Source: Harmothoe impar
Lineage: Eukaryota; Annelida; Polychaeta; Phyllodocida; Polynoidae
NCBI GenBank assembly: GCA_947462335.1
Contig: OX381704.1
Span: 25,195,955-25,259,954 of the forward strand
DNA: 64,000 nt
Direction: 5' to 3'
Shown: in pieces, positions 1 to 10,899 of the stretch
Layout: every line of letters begins with the position of its first letter
Position numbering within the stretch: the first letter of the stretch is position 1
The notes under the pieces: model-generated
Told to the model about the DNA's origin: nothing
What the model saw: the letters and a program-made list of their open reading frames with translations, nothing else
Databases searched by the model: none
Program-made: the position numbers and the translations under genes

Positions 1-1297
1 AAGCCCCTCGGGGGGCCCTGAACAGACTAGATCTGATGAGACTACCACAGAAGTATCACAGTATGGTAAGTATGAGTAACTTTGTTGTTGATACTAGTAG
101 TACCTTTTTGTCCTGGTTGGTGTGCCCAGCAAATTATTAATTTGTGAAAATACAACAATTGAGGCAAATCATTATATGGACATTTGCATTTGCAAATTCC
201 CTGATGTAAATTGCAAGAAAGAATTCTCCCCTCCCTCATATTATTCAAGCTATAACTTCCTTTAGTTACAGGTGTTTCTAGGCAGGATAAACGATGGTTC
301 TACTGGTATATCAGCTGGGAAGCTTGTCATCATGACCCCGTCTACGATACTTACTGTAAGGCAACATACAACTCCTTTTGGTTGGCATGGATTAAGTGTG
401 AATGTTTTAGGACCGTTACAATCGAATTCTAGTAGCAATTGTAGCTTATATTTCATATTCTGCATGGTTTGGAACATAATATCACCTAGTCACATCAGAA
501 AATATCTTTTACTTAACCCAATGTACCTGTGACAGGCTGATCCAGGCATTTCTCCCATTGTTCCATCATTGTCAAATTAAATTATATTTTATGCAAATTA
601 TTAAAAAAAAAAGCATTTAAAGAAAAAGGGTGGAGCTCAGTGCATTCTCTTATAATCGGGTGGAAACTCCTTTGTTCCCCACGCAACAGCCTGGGTCAAC
701 AATTTTTGGTTCCACCCAGGTCAGGTGAAATTGAGGATAACCGAACCCTTTGAGCTATAGCAATGCGCTGGCTATTTCACTAAAAACAGGTAAATCGTTT
801 TGGTGAAATCCCCCCCCCCCACTAAGGGGTCCAAATATGATTGTCCCCCCCCCCAAATCTGTCACCCCCATCTTGTTAGAAAATGACCACTCCCCTATTG
901 ATTCACACCTTCGGAAAGTATCTAAGGGACCTTAGGGGATTATTCCTGGATTTCCTTAGATGCAACAATATTGATAAAAGAAAAATAGTCCTACATCTCC
1001 ACCTCAATTTCAAGACATTGTTGCCTAAAACATCATCAAATAAATGGACAATTAGTTTCAATAGGCAAATCTACTTTATTGGCCTTCACATATATTAAAC
1101 CCTGCGAGGTCAATCCCTTTTTCTCAAACCTGAACATGACATTACCTAGAGCAATGTTTTTTTTATTGTTTCAGATAGCAGCTACATTTCTGACCTACAC
1201 CATCATCATGATTCAGTTCAAGGAGACAACTGATCAGGACCACAGTGCTAGCAACTGCCCCAGCCACTGCTACTCTAATACTACTTCATATAGCTAG
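1..1297 (+). CDS. Gustatory-receptor-like (GRL) gene copy A, 3' part (last three exons)
   Basis: Partial seven-transmembrane chemoreceptor-like gene cut by the left edge of the window. Three exons align with copy B at 3501-5664: 1-65 (ends at a GT donor at 66), 272-355 (VFLGRINDGSTGIS..., donor GTAAGG) and 1175-1297. All joins are phase 0. The last exon encodes TM7 with TYTIIMIQF, matching the TYhhhhhQF signature of the insect chemoreceptor superfamily, then a Cys- and Ser-rich tail (CPSHCYSNTTSYS). Translation stops at TAG 1295-1297. At the same place copy B reads CAG and continues for seven more residues, so copy A has a slightly shorter tail. Nothing visible disables these exons, but the main coding exon lies outside the window, so whether the gene is functional cannot be judged. 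Tandem duplicate of copy B in the same orientation. Confidence 0.8.
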
Positions 1298-1336
1298 CCT
1301 TTAGTGGAATCTTTTTAAATACGTTTTCACTATTTA

Positions 1337-2531
1337 CCCTAGTAGCAAACACACTGTGGCCCCGGACGGGGCCAGACTGTGTTTGCAAGTCTGGCCCGGA
1401 GTGGGCTAACCGACGGGCTCCCGTCGGTTTAGGGCACTGGGCTTTGGTCTGGCCCCGTGCGGGCTTCCCATGTTGGGCGCAGATCGGGTTTTGGATGGGA
1501 AGCCCACTTTGGGCTCAGATCAGTTTTTGGACGGGCTTCCCACTTTGGGCTCAGATTGGTTTTTGGACCGGCTGAAATTGGGTTCAGATCGGTTTTTGGA
1601 CGGGTTGAAAGCGGGCTTAGATCGGTTTTTGGTCGGGTTGAAAGCGGGCTAAGATTGGATAATATGGGTTTTTAGAATCTATTCAATCATTCTCCAAAGA
1701 TTTCTTGTATTTGTTGAACCAGATATCCTAGGTCCTGCTAATCAACCCAAGGCATAATCATACTCTTCCTACCCAATAATGGAAGTATCAAGCAGGCCTA
1801 TTATCATCAGGTTTGAGCCATATGCAGCATAGACAAGTGTCTATGGTGCACATTGGCCTTCAAAGCCATAGTTCGTACCTACATGGGGCACATGAGTCTT
1901 TTATTAAGATTGTAATGCTACAGAAATAGTGTTTACACTGGATAGCTGCTTAGAGAACCTCCTTTTCATCATTCAAATATATATTCTATCTTATTTCCAA
2001 ACTGTGAGAACATCTATTTATTGTTTCCTATTCTACATCACTTTAACATTTTATTGTATTATTATATAATGTCAATTTCATCTGGCTTTGTTGGAAAACT
2101 CTAGATATTGTATAGTAGTGACATCTGGTGTCAATCATCAGAACTATTAGACCAGTTGCCCTGTCCAAACCCAACCTCAGCCCTCATCGGCCCGGAGTGG
2201 GCTAACCGACGGGCGCCCGTTGGTTTAGGGCACTGGGTTTTGGTGTGGCCCCAAGCGGGCTGCCCGAATTGGGCTCAGAACGGGTTTTGGACGGGTTTCC
2301 TGTCTTCTGGCCAACATGAACCCAAAGCGGGTAGCCCTCTTTGAAACTGATCTGAGCCCAAATCGGGCAGCCCGCTTTGAAACTGATCTGAGCCCAAAAT
2401 GGGCAGCCCGATCGGGGCCACACTTCAGCCCAGCCATCTGCCCAACATGAAACCCAGCTCAGTTTTGCCCGACTTCAAACAGCCAATCCGAGCTAAAACC
2501 AAATTGGCCCCGTGCGGGCTTGCTACTAGGG
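1337..2531. mobile_element. TIR element with 36-bp internal repeats in the GRL copy A 3' flank
   Basis: Ends are ccctagtagcaa at 1337 and its reverse complement ttgctactaggg at 2520-2531, each next to TA, so a TA target duplication fits. Next to the termini both arms carry GC-rich ggccccg-type sequence, and then degenerate units of about 36 bp (gggctcagatcggtttttgg core) at roughly 1480-1650, mirrored in inverted orientation at 2230-2430. It has no transposase, so it is a non-autonomous foldback/MITE. Copy B has matching 3' flank without it, so insertion came after the GRL duplication. The open frames across it are only a consequence of the repeats. Confidence 0.75.
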
Positions 2532-3500
2532 TACCCGCCTTTTTACCATCTTATCCTGTTGCCTTGTACTTCTCCTGTCTCCGTTTTTTTTCTCCCCACC
2601 ACCTTTAACCTTATAATTCAAACAGTTGAACTACTTGTATATAGGCCTATTTCACACTGAGAATGTACCGGCTAAATTCAAAATTGTAGTATTATTTCAT
2701 GAGCGTAAAAATATTTCATACATATCAGAACTAGAAAATGTACATCTGTATCTTGTCTGATACTCCCTGATAAACTTGAGAAATGAGCCGCAGGGCAAAC
2801 ATTTTACTGTTATTTATTTTACTGTATAGGCAGCGTTTGCCTCTCCAAGTCAACAAACACTTATCAAACAGTAAAACAATACAGCACTCATGTTTAAACA
2901 AGGTAATATTACAATATTGTCAGTGTTCACTGTGCAGATAGATCTGAACCAAACAGCCGGAAACTAGATTGTCAATTTTAATACCAAGGTAACAAACACA
3001 CAAATAAACTGTTGAGGAACTTAGGAACCAAGATAACCATTTATGTTAATGACATATCAATATCTCAAACTTCTGAAAAGTTTGGGGAAAGTTTAGAATA
3101 AGTCATCACCTTATTGAATTGTATGCAAACATTTGCACAGTAATAGGATGAATAGAATCTGCTAAAGCAAATAATATTATGAGCTCTTTTAAGCTGTGCG
3201 AGAATAGGGAGGAGCGTCCAGTTTACACTCTGCAGTGGGAGTATTGTTTTGAGGTCTGACAGGCTGTTACAGGATAGTTGCCATTTATTATTGTATCCTA
3301 ACCTAGGTCTTGCTCTGTAATATGCAATCATTTAAAAGCTCTCTGGGTATTGTTCAGATTTGCTAAACATACGCTGTATAGCTATAACATCTGGAGTCAT
3401 TGTTAAAGTTGAAGCATATGTCAACTGAACTGAAGGCTCTACCATTTTGTTACTGCGATAGTAAATAGTAGCCTAGTGCACAAAAGGAAGCTGCCTCAAT
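2532..3500. other. Intergenic: 3' flank of GRL A and upstream region of GRL B
   Basis: 2534-2760 is collinear with the 3' flank of copy B (about 5690-5900), for example the 'gaatgtaccggct' stretch, and is probably 3' UTR or flank. The rest, up to the copy B start codon, is AT-rich and shows no credible ORF. It presumably contains the copy B promoter and 5' UTR, but I cannot place a TATA box or initiator with confidence. Confidence 0.5.
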
Positions 3501-5664
3501 ATGAACATCAGCAAAGTGAGTGTAATTGGAACTGAGACTGAGGAACCAGCACCAAAACATGTCATGCTGAAGGTGTTTAGACCTCTTGTAATGGTAATGA
3601 CTATTGCAGGAGCACCTATTAAGGATTTAACATCTTATAAGGGTTGTCAGTGGGTACAATGGATTTACAGTTGTCTTGTGCTGTGCTGTACTGTGCTGTA
3701 CGGTATTGTGTATAGTACAATGGGTGAAGGCATACCAAAAGGAGATAAAGAGCTCGAGGGTATATCTGAATATGATGCATCAAACTGGGTCATGCTGACA
3801 TTCTTTTCGACCTATGTTATATTCCAAATTTGTCAGATACGAATTGGCTGCAATTTTGTCAAGATAGCTTCAATGTTTGATAAGGTAATGGCTGATGACT
3901 TGAAGAATATTTGTAACATTTTTTACTTATGCACAATTGTTCCCTGCATCATCTTCGCACTGTGGAGTATTCCTGGGATAGTCGGTGGAGTCATCAGCTT
4001 ATATTCTAGAATTTATTATGACTCTCTTCTTAACATTCTTCTAGCTATAGCAGTGATTGTTGGTAATGCGGTGAGGCATTCTACAATAGCTACAGTTCTT
4101 GCTATCTCCTTTAATCTGGTATTGGCAGCTGCCAAAGTTTCTAGGTCCTTGACCAAGTGCCTCCAAGATGATGAAACAACCTCTCTGGGGGATGTTATCA
4201 ATAACTATAGGCTAAAGTATGAGAGTTTGATAGCTCTAATCTCCCAGGTGGATGATGTGATACATTTTCCCATTGCTTTAATTCTCATGCAAGATCTATT
4301 TTGTCTATGCTGCTTGGCCTTTACATTATCCAAGAAGTCACTTACTAACATGGGATGGACACTCTTAGTGGAATGTATGGTTGAGATCATTCTCATCTGC
4401 CTGTCCTCTGGAATGGTGAAATATTTTGTAAGTACCTGTTTTTCATGAAAATAATATTATGCTTTTTTAATGTTACTACTGTTTTTTTACATTAAACACA
4501 GAAAAGTAGGAGAAACTATTATCAGTAAAAGTCTACATATTTAACATTAGGGATATGATAAATATGTATATTATTGTTGATTTAAGGTTGAAGCCCCTAG
4601 GGAAGCCATGAACAGAGTAGATCTGATGAGACTGCGACAGAAGTACAACACAATGGTAAGTCTGAGTAACATTGTAGTTGATTTGGTAATACCTGCTCTA
4701 TATAGGCCGACCAAAGTTCAACACCAGTTCTTTTTCTTCTTGTTTAGCAGACTGTATGCCAAAAAGAAGTTATCAATACAATTAATGCAAATGGTTAGAT
4801 GTGCTTTTGGAGTAGTAGATAACAAGATGAAAATCCCCTGCTTTTTTCAGTAATATACTGTACACTTACTTCACTTACTTCAGTTCCAGGTGTTTCTAGG
4901 CAGGATAAACGATGGTTCTACTGGTATCTCAGCTGGGAAGCTATTCATCATGGCCCCATCTACAATACTTGCTGTAGGGCAACATACTTTCTAAAACACT
5001 TATCCTAATTCATTCATAATTCACACAGAGGCCGATCCAGATACTTCTTTCATTCTATTAAATGGGTTCAAATTGTATTAGTCCACAGAAAATTCACCAA
5101 CCCTTCTGTTAAAATGACCACTCCCTTATTGTTCAAGAAAAACAATCACACTTTCTGAAAGTATCTAAGGGAACTTAGTGTACTATATATATAGTTGTTA
5201 GGGTCTAGCAATTAAAATGTCAAATGTATCTTTATATACATAGTATGTCAGTCAATTGATAATCTGTTCATCAATGTGGCCATTTAATCCTGGATTTCCC
5301 AACCTGCAACAATACTAATAAAATAAGAGAAAATCCTACATACTCCATCTCAAGAAATAGTTGCCTCATTACCCATAAAACGAATGGACAATGAGTTTCT
5401 AATAGGCAAATCTACTTTGTTGGCTTACACATATAGTAAACCCCTGCCATGTCAATTCCATCTGCTCAAACCAGAATATGACTTTACCTCAACTACACTT
5501 GTGGTGTTTTGTTGTTTCAGATATCGGCTACATTTCTCACGTACACCATCATCATGATTCAGTTCAAGGAGAAGGCTGATCAGTACCACAGTGCTGGGAA
5601 CTGCCCCAGCTACTGCTACTCAAATACTACTTCATATAGCCAGCCTTTAGATGAACCCTTTTAA
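3501..5664 (+). CDS. Gustatory-receptor-like (GRL) gene copy B, complete, four exons
   Basis: Predicted seven-transmembrane protein of the animal gustatory-receptor-like family (insect Gr/Or superfamily), expected in the plasma membrane with an intracellular N-terminus; ligand unknown. Exons: 3501-4427 (309 codons), 4587-4655 (23), 4890-4973 (28), 5521-5664 (47 plus stop), giving 407 residues, typical for the family. All three introns are phase 0 and crowd the 3' end, as in the ancestral arrangement of this superfamily. Hydrophobic segments fall near residues 52-72, 95-115, 136-156, 173-212 (two), 254-275, 285-305 and 361-375. The stretch NNYRLKYESLIALISQVDD before TM5 resembles the conserved Gr region, and TM7 contains TYTIIMIQF (367-375). 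The ATG at 3501 is the first Met of the long frame. No stops or frameshifts are seen. The family call is firm; the sensory role is inferred. Confidence 0.88.
4428..5520 (+). other. Introns of GRL copy B
   Basis: Three introns: 4428-4586 (GTAAGT...TTAAG), 4656-4889 (GTAAGT...TTCCAG) and 4974-5520 (GTAGGG...TTTCAG). The matching copy A introns are 66-271 and 356-1174. Parts of the last intron are clearly similar between copies (for example the 'aatggacaat.agtttc.aataggcaaatctacttt' region), showing that the whole genes were duplicated rather than retroposed. Confidence 0.75.
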
Positions 5665-6394
5665 AACATTGTCACTACTTACCTCCCCATCTCCCTTCTT
5701 CTCCTGTTGTGATGTCCCTCTCATGTCTCCTTTACTCTTTCCTCCCCACCCCCACCTTCAGCTCTTTTACTTCAAACAGCTGAACTCCTTGTATATCTCG
5801 GACTAAGAATGTACCAGCTGCATTCAAGATTGTAGTACAACTTTATGTGTGCAAAGAATATTTCATGGAGATGAGTTCTAGAAATAATGTAGATCTGTAT
5901 CTTATCACAATTAATATGATCAGAGCAGCATCTCTATTCTGTTTGCGGATACCCAACAGTGTTAGCTTGATCTGGTCGCAAAGTGAATTGGATGTCCACC
6001 GCACAAGGCTCCAAAGAACCTCCAGTCACCATAAGCCAGTGTTGGAGACAATCTGTGCCTGCCTTAGTTCTCGGGCACAGACCTCACTCTCTAGCAGATG
6101 TTTGGTCCTGACTAGATTAGATCAAAACAGCGGCCATTATCCACTGGTTAATAAAGATGATCTCCAAGATGGCTTCATCTTCACAGAGATAAGATTCAAC
6201 GCCATGGGTGGAGCCATCTGTTGTCTTTATCGTGCAATGGCTTGTGTTGGACCTTAACCCTAGGTTATAGCAGGATACACTAGGTGGCAGCAGGGGACAG
6301 AAACCTTCTTGGCAGGCTTCACAAAACACCAAGCAATTGGCAGCTGAATAACCAATGTTTGAAAAGCTGAATGTCTACATCAAAATGACATCGC
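5665..6394. other. 3' flank of GRL B; no supported gene
   Basis: 5665-5900 is the 3' flank shared with copy A. An open frame at 5847-6257 has no recognisable domain, unremarkable composition and starts inside this flank, so I do not call it a gene. A 50-bp stretch around 6265-6315 with a CTCF-like core recurs at 6490-6535. Confidence 0.45.
6277..6290 (+). promoter_or_regulatory. CTCF-like motif
   Basis: acactaggtggcag matches the bilaterian CTCF core CCASYAGRKGGCRS at 13 of 14 positions. A second, weaker match (acactaggtggcaa) lies at 6498-6511 in the same orientation. Motif match only; binding is untested. Confidence 0.35.
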
Positions 6395-6485
6395 ACATAG
6401 TCCAAATCGGGCAGCCCGCTTTGAAACTGATCTGAGCCCAAATCCGATCTAAAACCAAATTGGCCCCGTGCGGGCTTGCTACTAA
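6395..6485. repeat. Fragment of the 1337-2531 TIR element family
   Basis: Contains the inverted-arm units (gggcagcccgctttgaaact, gatctgagcccaaatc) and an end like the right end at 2500-2531 (ggccccgtgcgggcttgcta). Only the right part of the element is present. It is bracketed by two copies of a short 'actaggtggcarcagggga' repeat. Confidence 0.6.
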
Positions 6486-6539
6486 GACTATCAGGAAACA
6501 CTAGGTGGCAACAGGGGACACCAGCCGTCTTTGTTGGAT

Positions 6540-8160
6540 GAAAACTTTATGGCGGCACCTGCAGCTACTATAACTTATAATTCCTAAAAGGTCAGCCCCT
6601 GGCTTAACAGATACACTAGTGTTTATCAGTTCCAATCACAAACATGTTTTGGTGAACTTGTATTTCAGGGTATTTCAGGTTGTGTCACTAGTGGAGCGAG
6701 CCATTCTCTTACAGACGCTATCATGCCTGCTAATGACAACTATTTCCCAGAGCAATTTGAGTATGGATAGGGCAGTTTCCTAATATGCTATTTTGCTTTT
6801 GATTATCAGATCTCAGTAGCTTACGGTTTTTAATGTTGAGTGTATTTTATCCATTGTTGTACGTTGATACCATTAATAGAAGTGGCTTTATGAGCAGTAA
6901 TTTAAAAATACTGAAAATCTTCATTTAAGTATTCGTTTTAAGGCCAAATGCAACAAGAATTAGTTTCTCTGTCTAGCATTTGGTACTAGTTCGGTCATCT
7001 GTACGCTGTTAAAGTGATAGAAAAGCCTTTGGTGGTTAGATGTGTATTTCATTTTTGTCAGACCTTAATTCATGTTTAAGCAAAAGTTCCCAGTAAGGTG
7101 TTTAGCCAAAATGCTTATCAAAATAAATGGCGTCTCACTGAAATAGTGTGTATAATTGTTGTTTTATTTAAATGTATATATCATAAGTTTCTTATCCAGG
7201 TACATGTCAAACATCAAATATCCACATTGATGAGGGCACTAGAGCTGATATTTAGAGGAAAAGATGTATGCAGCTAAGCTGAGCAGAATGCAGCGAGATC
7301 TAGGCATGGTTAGTTAGAGAGAGAGCTACAAGGGGATGCCACCTGAAACCATCCAGGGTCGTCATCAGACAGACCCATCATCTACTAAGAGGATGGAGGG
7401 CGACACCCATCCAGGATTTCCATTGGATTTCTTTTTATGTTGATGTAGAAAGACGGATGCCAGTGTTGGCCACTGATGTGTTATGATGAGGGTAGCATTT
7501 ACATTCAGCGTTTCTGCAGTACCACATTATAATCGGTATATCCGATTTTAACCAAATTCTAAATCCTACATTCAGCTCAGAAAGTTGGTCCCATGCGGCC
7601 CAACTTGTGTCTTCGACAGTGTATTTTTAATGAGAATAAAATTGTGCACGATTAGTTCCATATTTATCAGGCAACAAATCAAATTTAACCAAAACAATAG
7701 GGAATGGAGGAAACTGGAATAGATAGGAAAGGAAGTATGCTATTTGTGAATAGTCTGGCTCAATATCTTTACTTGGAACTTTAAGTAATAGGGTGACATG
7801 TTTATATGACTTCTTTTACTGATGAAAGTCACCTTATTATTACCTGCAGAACAACAAGAACAACACTAATAAGAACACCACCACCACCACTACCAACAAC
7901 AATACTAATAATCAACCAGAAATGACCGGGTTGTACTTGATGGTCAATTACTTACCGTAAAACCATATTATTACTACACCCATGCCGCCTACACCCCAAA
8001 ACCTTGATATAGGACCAAATAAAATGGGTATAAAATTCGGATTCTCAAACCCCAGCAAGAAGCCCACGCCTACTTCGAGAGAAGAAGGATCCGGCTTAAA
8101 TGGGGGGAAAATAGCATACGAATTCGGCATAAAGGCGGAGTTTATGGTACTTCATGTAAT
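6540..8160. other. Gene-free stretch
   Basis: AT-rich DNA with a short ACC/AAC-type low-complexity run near 7870-7910. I see no exon, RNA gene or element with readable ends. The open frame at 7982-8314 runs into the Rx repeat block and looks fortuitous. Confidence 0.4.
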
Positions 8161-8325
8161 CCCAGACCTATCGGTTATGCAGGATGGCGTGGAGGAAACC
8201 ATTATGGCACGAGGCTGGTGTTATAGTTTCTGGCAGTCGTCACCCTGCAGACCATCCCCGGGGACACCCTGCATATGGCCACCAGCCTCCTCCAGTCCCA
8301 GGAGGCTGACGTGATGTGGTGTATG
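8161..8325. repeat. Dispersed repeat block Rx, copy 1
   Basis: Shared core: 'atgcaggatgg...ggctggtgttat...caccctgcagacc.tcccc.gggacaccctgcatatggccaccagcctcctccagtcccaggag', described in pieces. Related copies lie at about 11811-11919 continued at 14224-14260 (split by an insertion), 43490-43620 and 54390-54550. One frame reads SLLQSQE here and SLLHSQE at 54510, so an ancient coding origin is possible but unproven. Confidence 0.55.
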
Positions 8326-8345
8326 CTCCTTACCTGATAACACAC

Positions 8346-8660
8346 TGCTGGCTGCGCCTCACCAAATCGGGCCAATGTGAACGTCTTTGACTGGGTGCCA
8401 TCTTTGACTGGGTGCCATCTTTGACCGATTGCCACCTTTGACCGAGTGCCGTCTTTGAACTCCTAACAGAAAACGGTTTATTTAGGCCAGGTGAAGATAT
8501 ATAATGAAGAAATATCCACCGCCATTTTCTTCATTTTATCCCTTAAATATCAAAGAAGAAATTAAAAAAAACACGTTTTTATTATGGTGGCCGGTCAGAG
8601 ATGGCACCCAGTCGAAGATGTATATTGGTCCAATCTGGTGAGACACAACCTGCTACAACT
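8346..8660. mobile_element. Foldback element with tandem 17-bp terminal repeats, copy 1
   Basis: The left arm (8383-8459) holds four to five tandem 17-bp units (tctttgactgggtgcca type); the right arm (8588-8621) holds inverted units (ggtcagagatggcaccc). Outside these the arms still pair: gcgcctcaccaaatcgggccaatg at about 8354-8377 against attggtccaatctggtgaga at about 8628-8647. The same architecture recurs at 56130-56460. No coding capacity. Confidence 0.65.
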
Positions 8661-8694
8661 ATAGCAGGGACATTCTGCAGTTGAGGGCCTGTAA

Positions 8695-8708
8695 GTGCCA
8701 CCTAGTGC
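8695..8708 (-). promoter_or_regulatory. CTCF-like motif, minus strand
   Basis: The reverse complement gcactaggtggcac matches the CTCF core at 13 of 14 positions. Its orientation is opposite to the sites at 6277 and 6498. Motif evidence only. Confidence 0.3.
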
Positions 8709-9020
8709 TTTAATGCAGTACGCCCTTTGTCGTCGTGATGCATAAATGCAGTCATTGTGAATAGCTCGCCAGTGCCGCGGTCAATCATGAAGCCGCATCC
8801 ATGCATGCATCACAGGATCATTATATATATATATCTTATTATGAGCCTAAGGCCTTTGTGGCCACTAGAATGACCTGGTTTTAACATGTAGCTATAGAAG
8901 TAACATGTAAGTTCTATCTAGCCTTGACCTTTAATGGATGCATGTGCCCTTTGTCATGATGTGCGTATTCACTGTTGCGGGGTCAGCATGATCTACAAGA
9001 CAAGCTGCATGCATGGTCAC
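8700..9020. repeat. Dispersed repeat R7 (gtcgtgatgcataaatgca family)
   Basis: Carries 'cgtcgtgatgcataaatgca' and 'catgcatgcatcacag', found again in opposing orientations at about 24720-24940 and 42480-42660. The family looks palindromic, with a TGCAT-rich core, and shows no coding potential. Confidence 0.5.
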
Positions 9021-9599
9021 ATCTGAATATAAGGCTCAGATTAGCTGCAGCCATTCCTTGCACGCCTACTGCCGCTAGAAATCTAACTCTTCTAATGGGC
9101 AATTCACAGCATTAACCTGAAGCCTCCAGCCCTACTCTAGTGGTTCGGCACTCATCCTCCAAGCTCCTGTTGCTGTCATACAATGGCTAAGTTGTACCAG
9201 CACCATTTCCATTGCCGCTACTGTCATTGATGGGTTGGATACACTCAGAGTTGAATCATTTGTGTTATGTTTTAAGAGATACAGGGAAAATGAAATGATG
9301 GCTACGTTCACTGTGGTTAAACATGTATACAGTTAGCCATAGTCCCCTAATTGACATAAACTGAGGACCTAATGCTCATCTTTTGCTACTAGTATCAGAC
9401 TAGCTGGTCTGGCATAATCTGGACCATTCCCTACACACATTTAACTGCGATGCGGATCCACCCCAAAACTACATTAGACAGCTTCCCAATCCCTGGTACT
9501 ACCAGTAAAGCTGCTATATTATTAATAATGAAATTCCTGTTGGCAAAATAGTGAGATCTATACATCCCTATTATGATTACTTTACCGAAATGAATTCTA

Positions 9600-10240
9600 T
9601 CAACAACCGCTCCCTATTTGTGGAGGGTATATGGGGATGTGACCCCAATCCTGGTTATACACTCAGTCACGTGGTAGCCACTGGAGGTGGGTGTCTAGCT
9701 CCAGGGCTGAGATTGGGTTAACGTGCAGGGCTGGACACCATCACACTAGTGTTATCACCATCCGACAGGTAGTGCTGTGACTCCTCCTGCTGGTTGCTGC
9801 TGGTCAGGGCAACACGACCCGAATAGCGCGGGGGGTCACTCGGGGGATTTTGGTCAATAATGACTTTGTTTGTATTTTGGCGGAAACTCCAACAGGTAAC
9901 CCTTGTTTAGAGGGGTTTTATATTGTTGAATTCACAGAAAGGTGAGAACGAATTTGGTGAAAGATGACCCTTGGTGAAAGGGAAATATGGACCCTTGTCA
10001 GCCGCACACCCGTGTATACAATATATGGGAAGTGACCCCCCCTCCTACCCGGGCCGAATAGACCTATCAGCACCTACCACCCCGGGTCCCCTGTGGAGGG
10101 TCAGTGGCCTGGGACTCAGGATTGGAACTTGATATATTGGAATTCAATATCATCATACACCATGATCAATTCCCAGCTGGGCTCGCCCAGATCTGGGGTT
10201 CGATCATTACATCCATAGAGTTGCCAGTTGGAATTCAGAT
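9600..10240. repeat. Dispersed repeat block R1, copy 1 (interrupted)
   Basis: R1 core is 'gtgcagggctggataccatc' followed by 'agactagtgttatcaca'. Other copies are near 15780-16610, 31440-31700, 38400-38720, 39785-40140 and 55960-56140. Typical contents are 'acccgaatagacctatcagcacc' and then 'tgtggagggtcagtggcctg'. Here the block is split after 'ccgaatag' by the small element at 9827-10053. Confidence 0.65.
9827..10053. mobile_element. 227-bp non-autonomous element, 8-bp TSD
   Basis: Flanked by direct copies of ccgaatag (9819-9826 and 10054-10061), where other R1 copies carry only one. The near-terminal inverted repeat is ggggggtcact (9830-9840) against agtgacccccc (10031-10041). An 8-bp TSD is typical of hAT-type transposition. 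No ORF. Confidence 0.6.
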
Positions 10241-10559
10241 GAGTTCAGCCAACAGTTTATTTATAAAGTTCATTGCAAAAACCTCAAAGCATACGCATCT
10301 GATATCTTTCACGTGAACTACCATTTCAGTATAATTTGTGGTATTGTGTCAAAGTGGGTTGGATGTGGGCTGAGTATAGCCTTTTGTACTCTGGCCAAGC
10401 CCATGTGGGTTCACTTTGCTGCCCAGGACAAAACATGGTACACCCCAACTGATCCATCAGGCAATGCATTGTGCCCTTTGTCCAAAAACATTAAAAAGAT
10501 AACCCCACCTCCCAATGTTATCACTTATATCAGGGCTCAAGGCCTTCCTGTATGCCCAC

Positions 10560-10830
10560 ACTTCTTTATAACAGCAGCTGGGGACCCAGGGGCCACTGAG
10601 CCGTCCGCTTCTATTTGCTCTCCCACCATACCCTCATCCCTTTAAAGCAGGCACATCGCACTTTGTCCCTCAGGGGGAAGGCTCTATATGTACGAGGGGA
10701 TTTAGTGTGTGTTCACTTTAAATGGGACCGTCTTTATTGTCACAGCTTGAGCCTTTCTCATAATGGGAGGTGGCTCCCCCTAGGGGAGCTCGATCCACTG
10801 TTATATAGCACAACACTGTCACCTTGCCGC
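10560..10830. repeat. Dispersed repeat block R6, copy 1
   Basis: Shares 'acagcagctggggacccagg', 'gccactgagc', 'tgtccctcagggggaa' and 'cacagcttgagccttctcat' with copies near 21775-22010 and 26400-26640. The frames crossing it are not conserved between copies, so I treat it as non-coding. Confidence 0.55.
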
Positions 10831-10899
10831 TGTGTTAGATACAAGAGTTACATAGATACTCCCCTTTCTACTTTTGTATCCTTGCTAGCATGATTGTTA

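Noticed and set aside
5847..6257. 136-codon + strand frame after GRL copy B
   Set aside because: Starts in the duplicated 3' flank, has no domain, and is not preserved in the copy A flank.
8202..8435. Minus-strand frame sharing SW.WRRL with 54381-54575
   Set aside because: The shared residues are the reverse-strand reading of repeat Rx; the frames diverge at once on either side.
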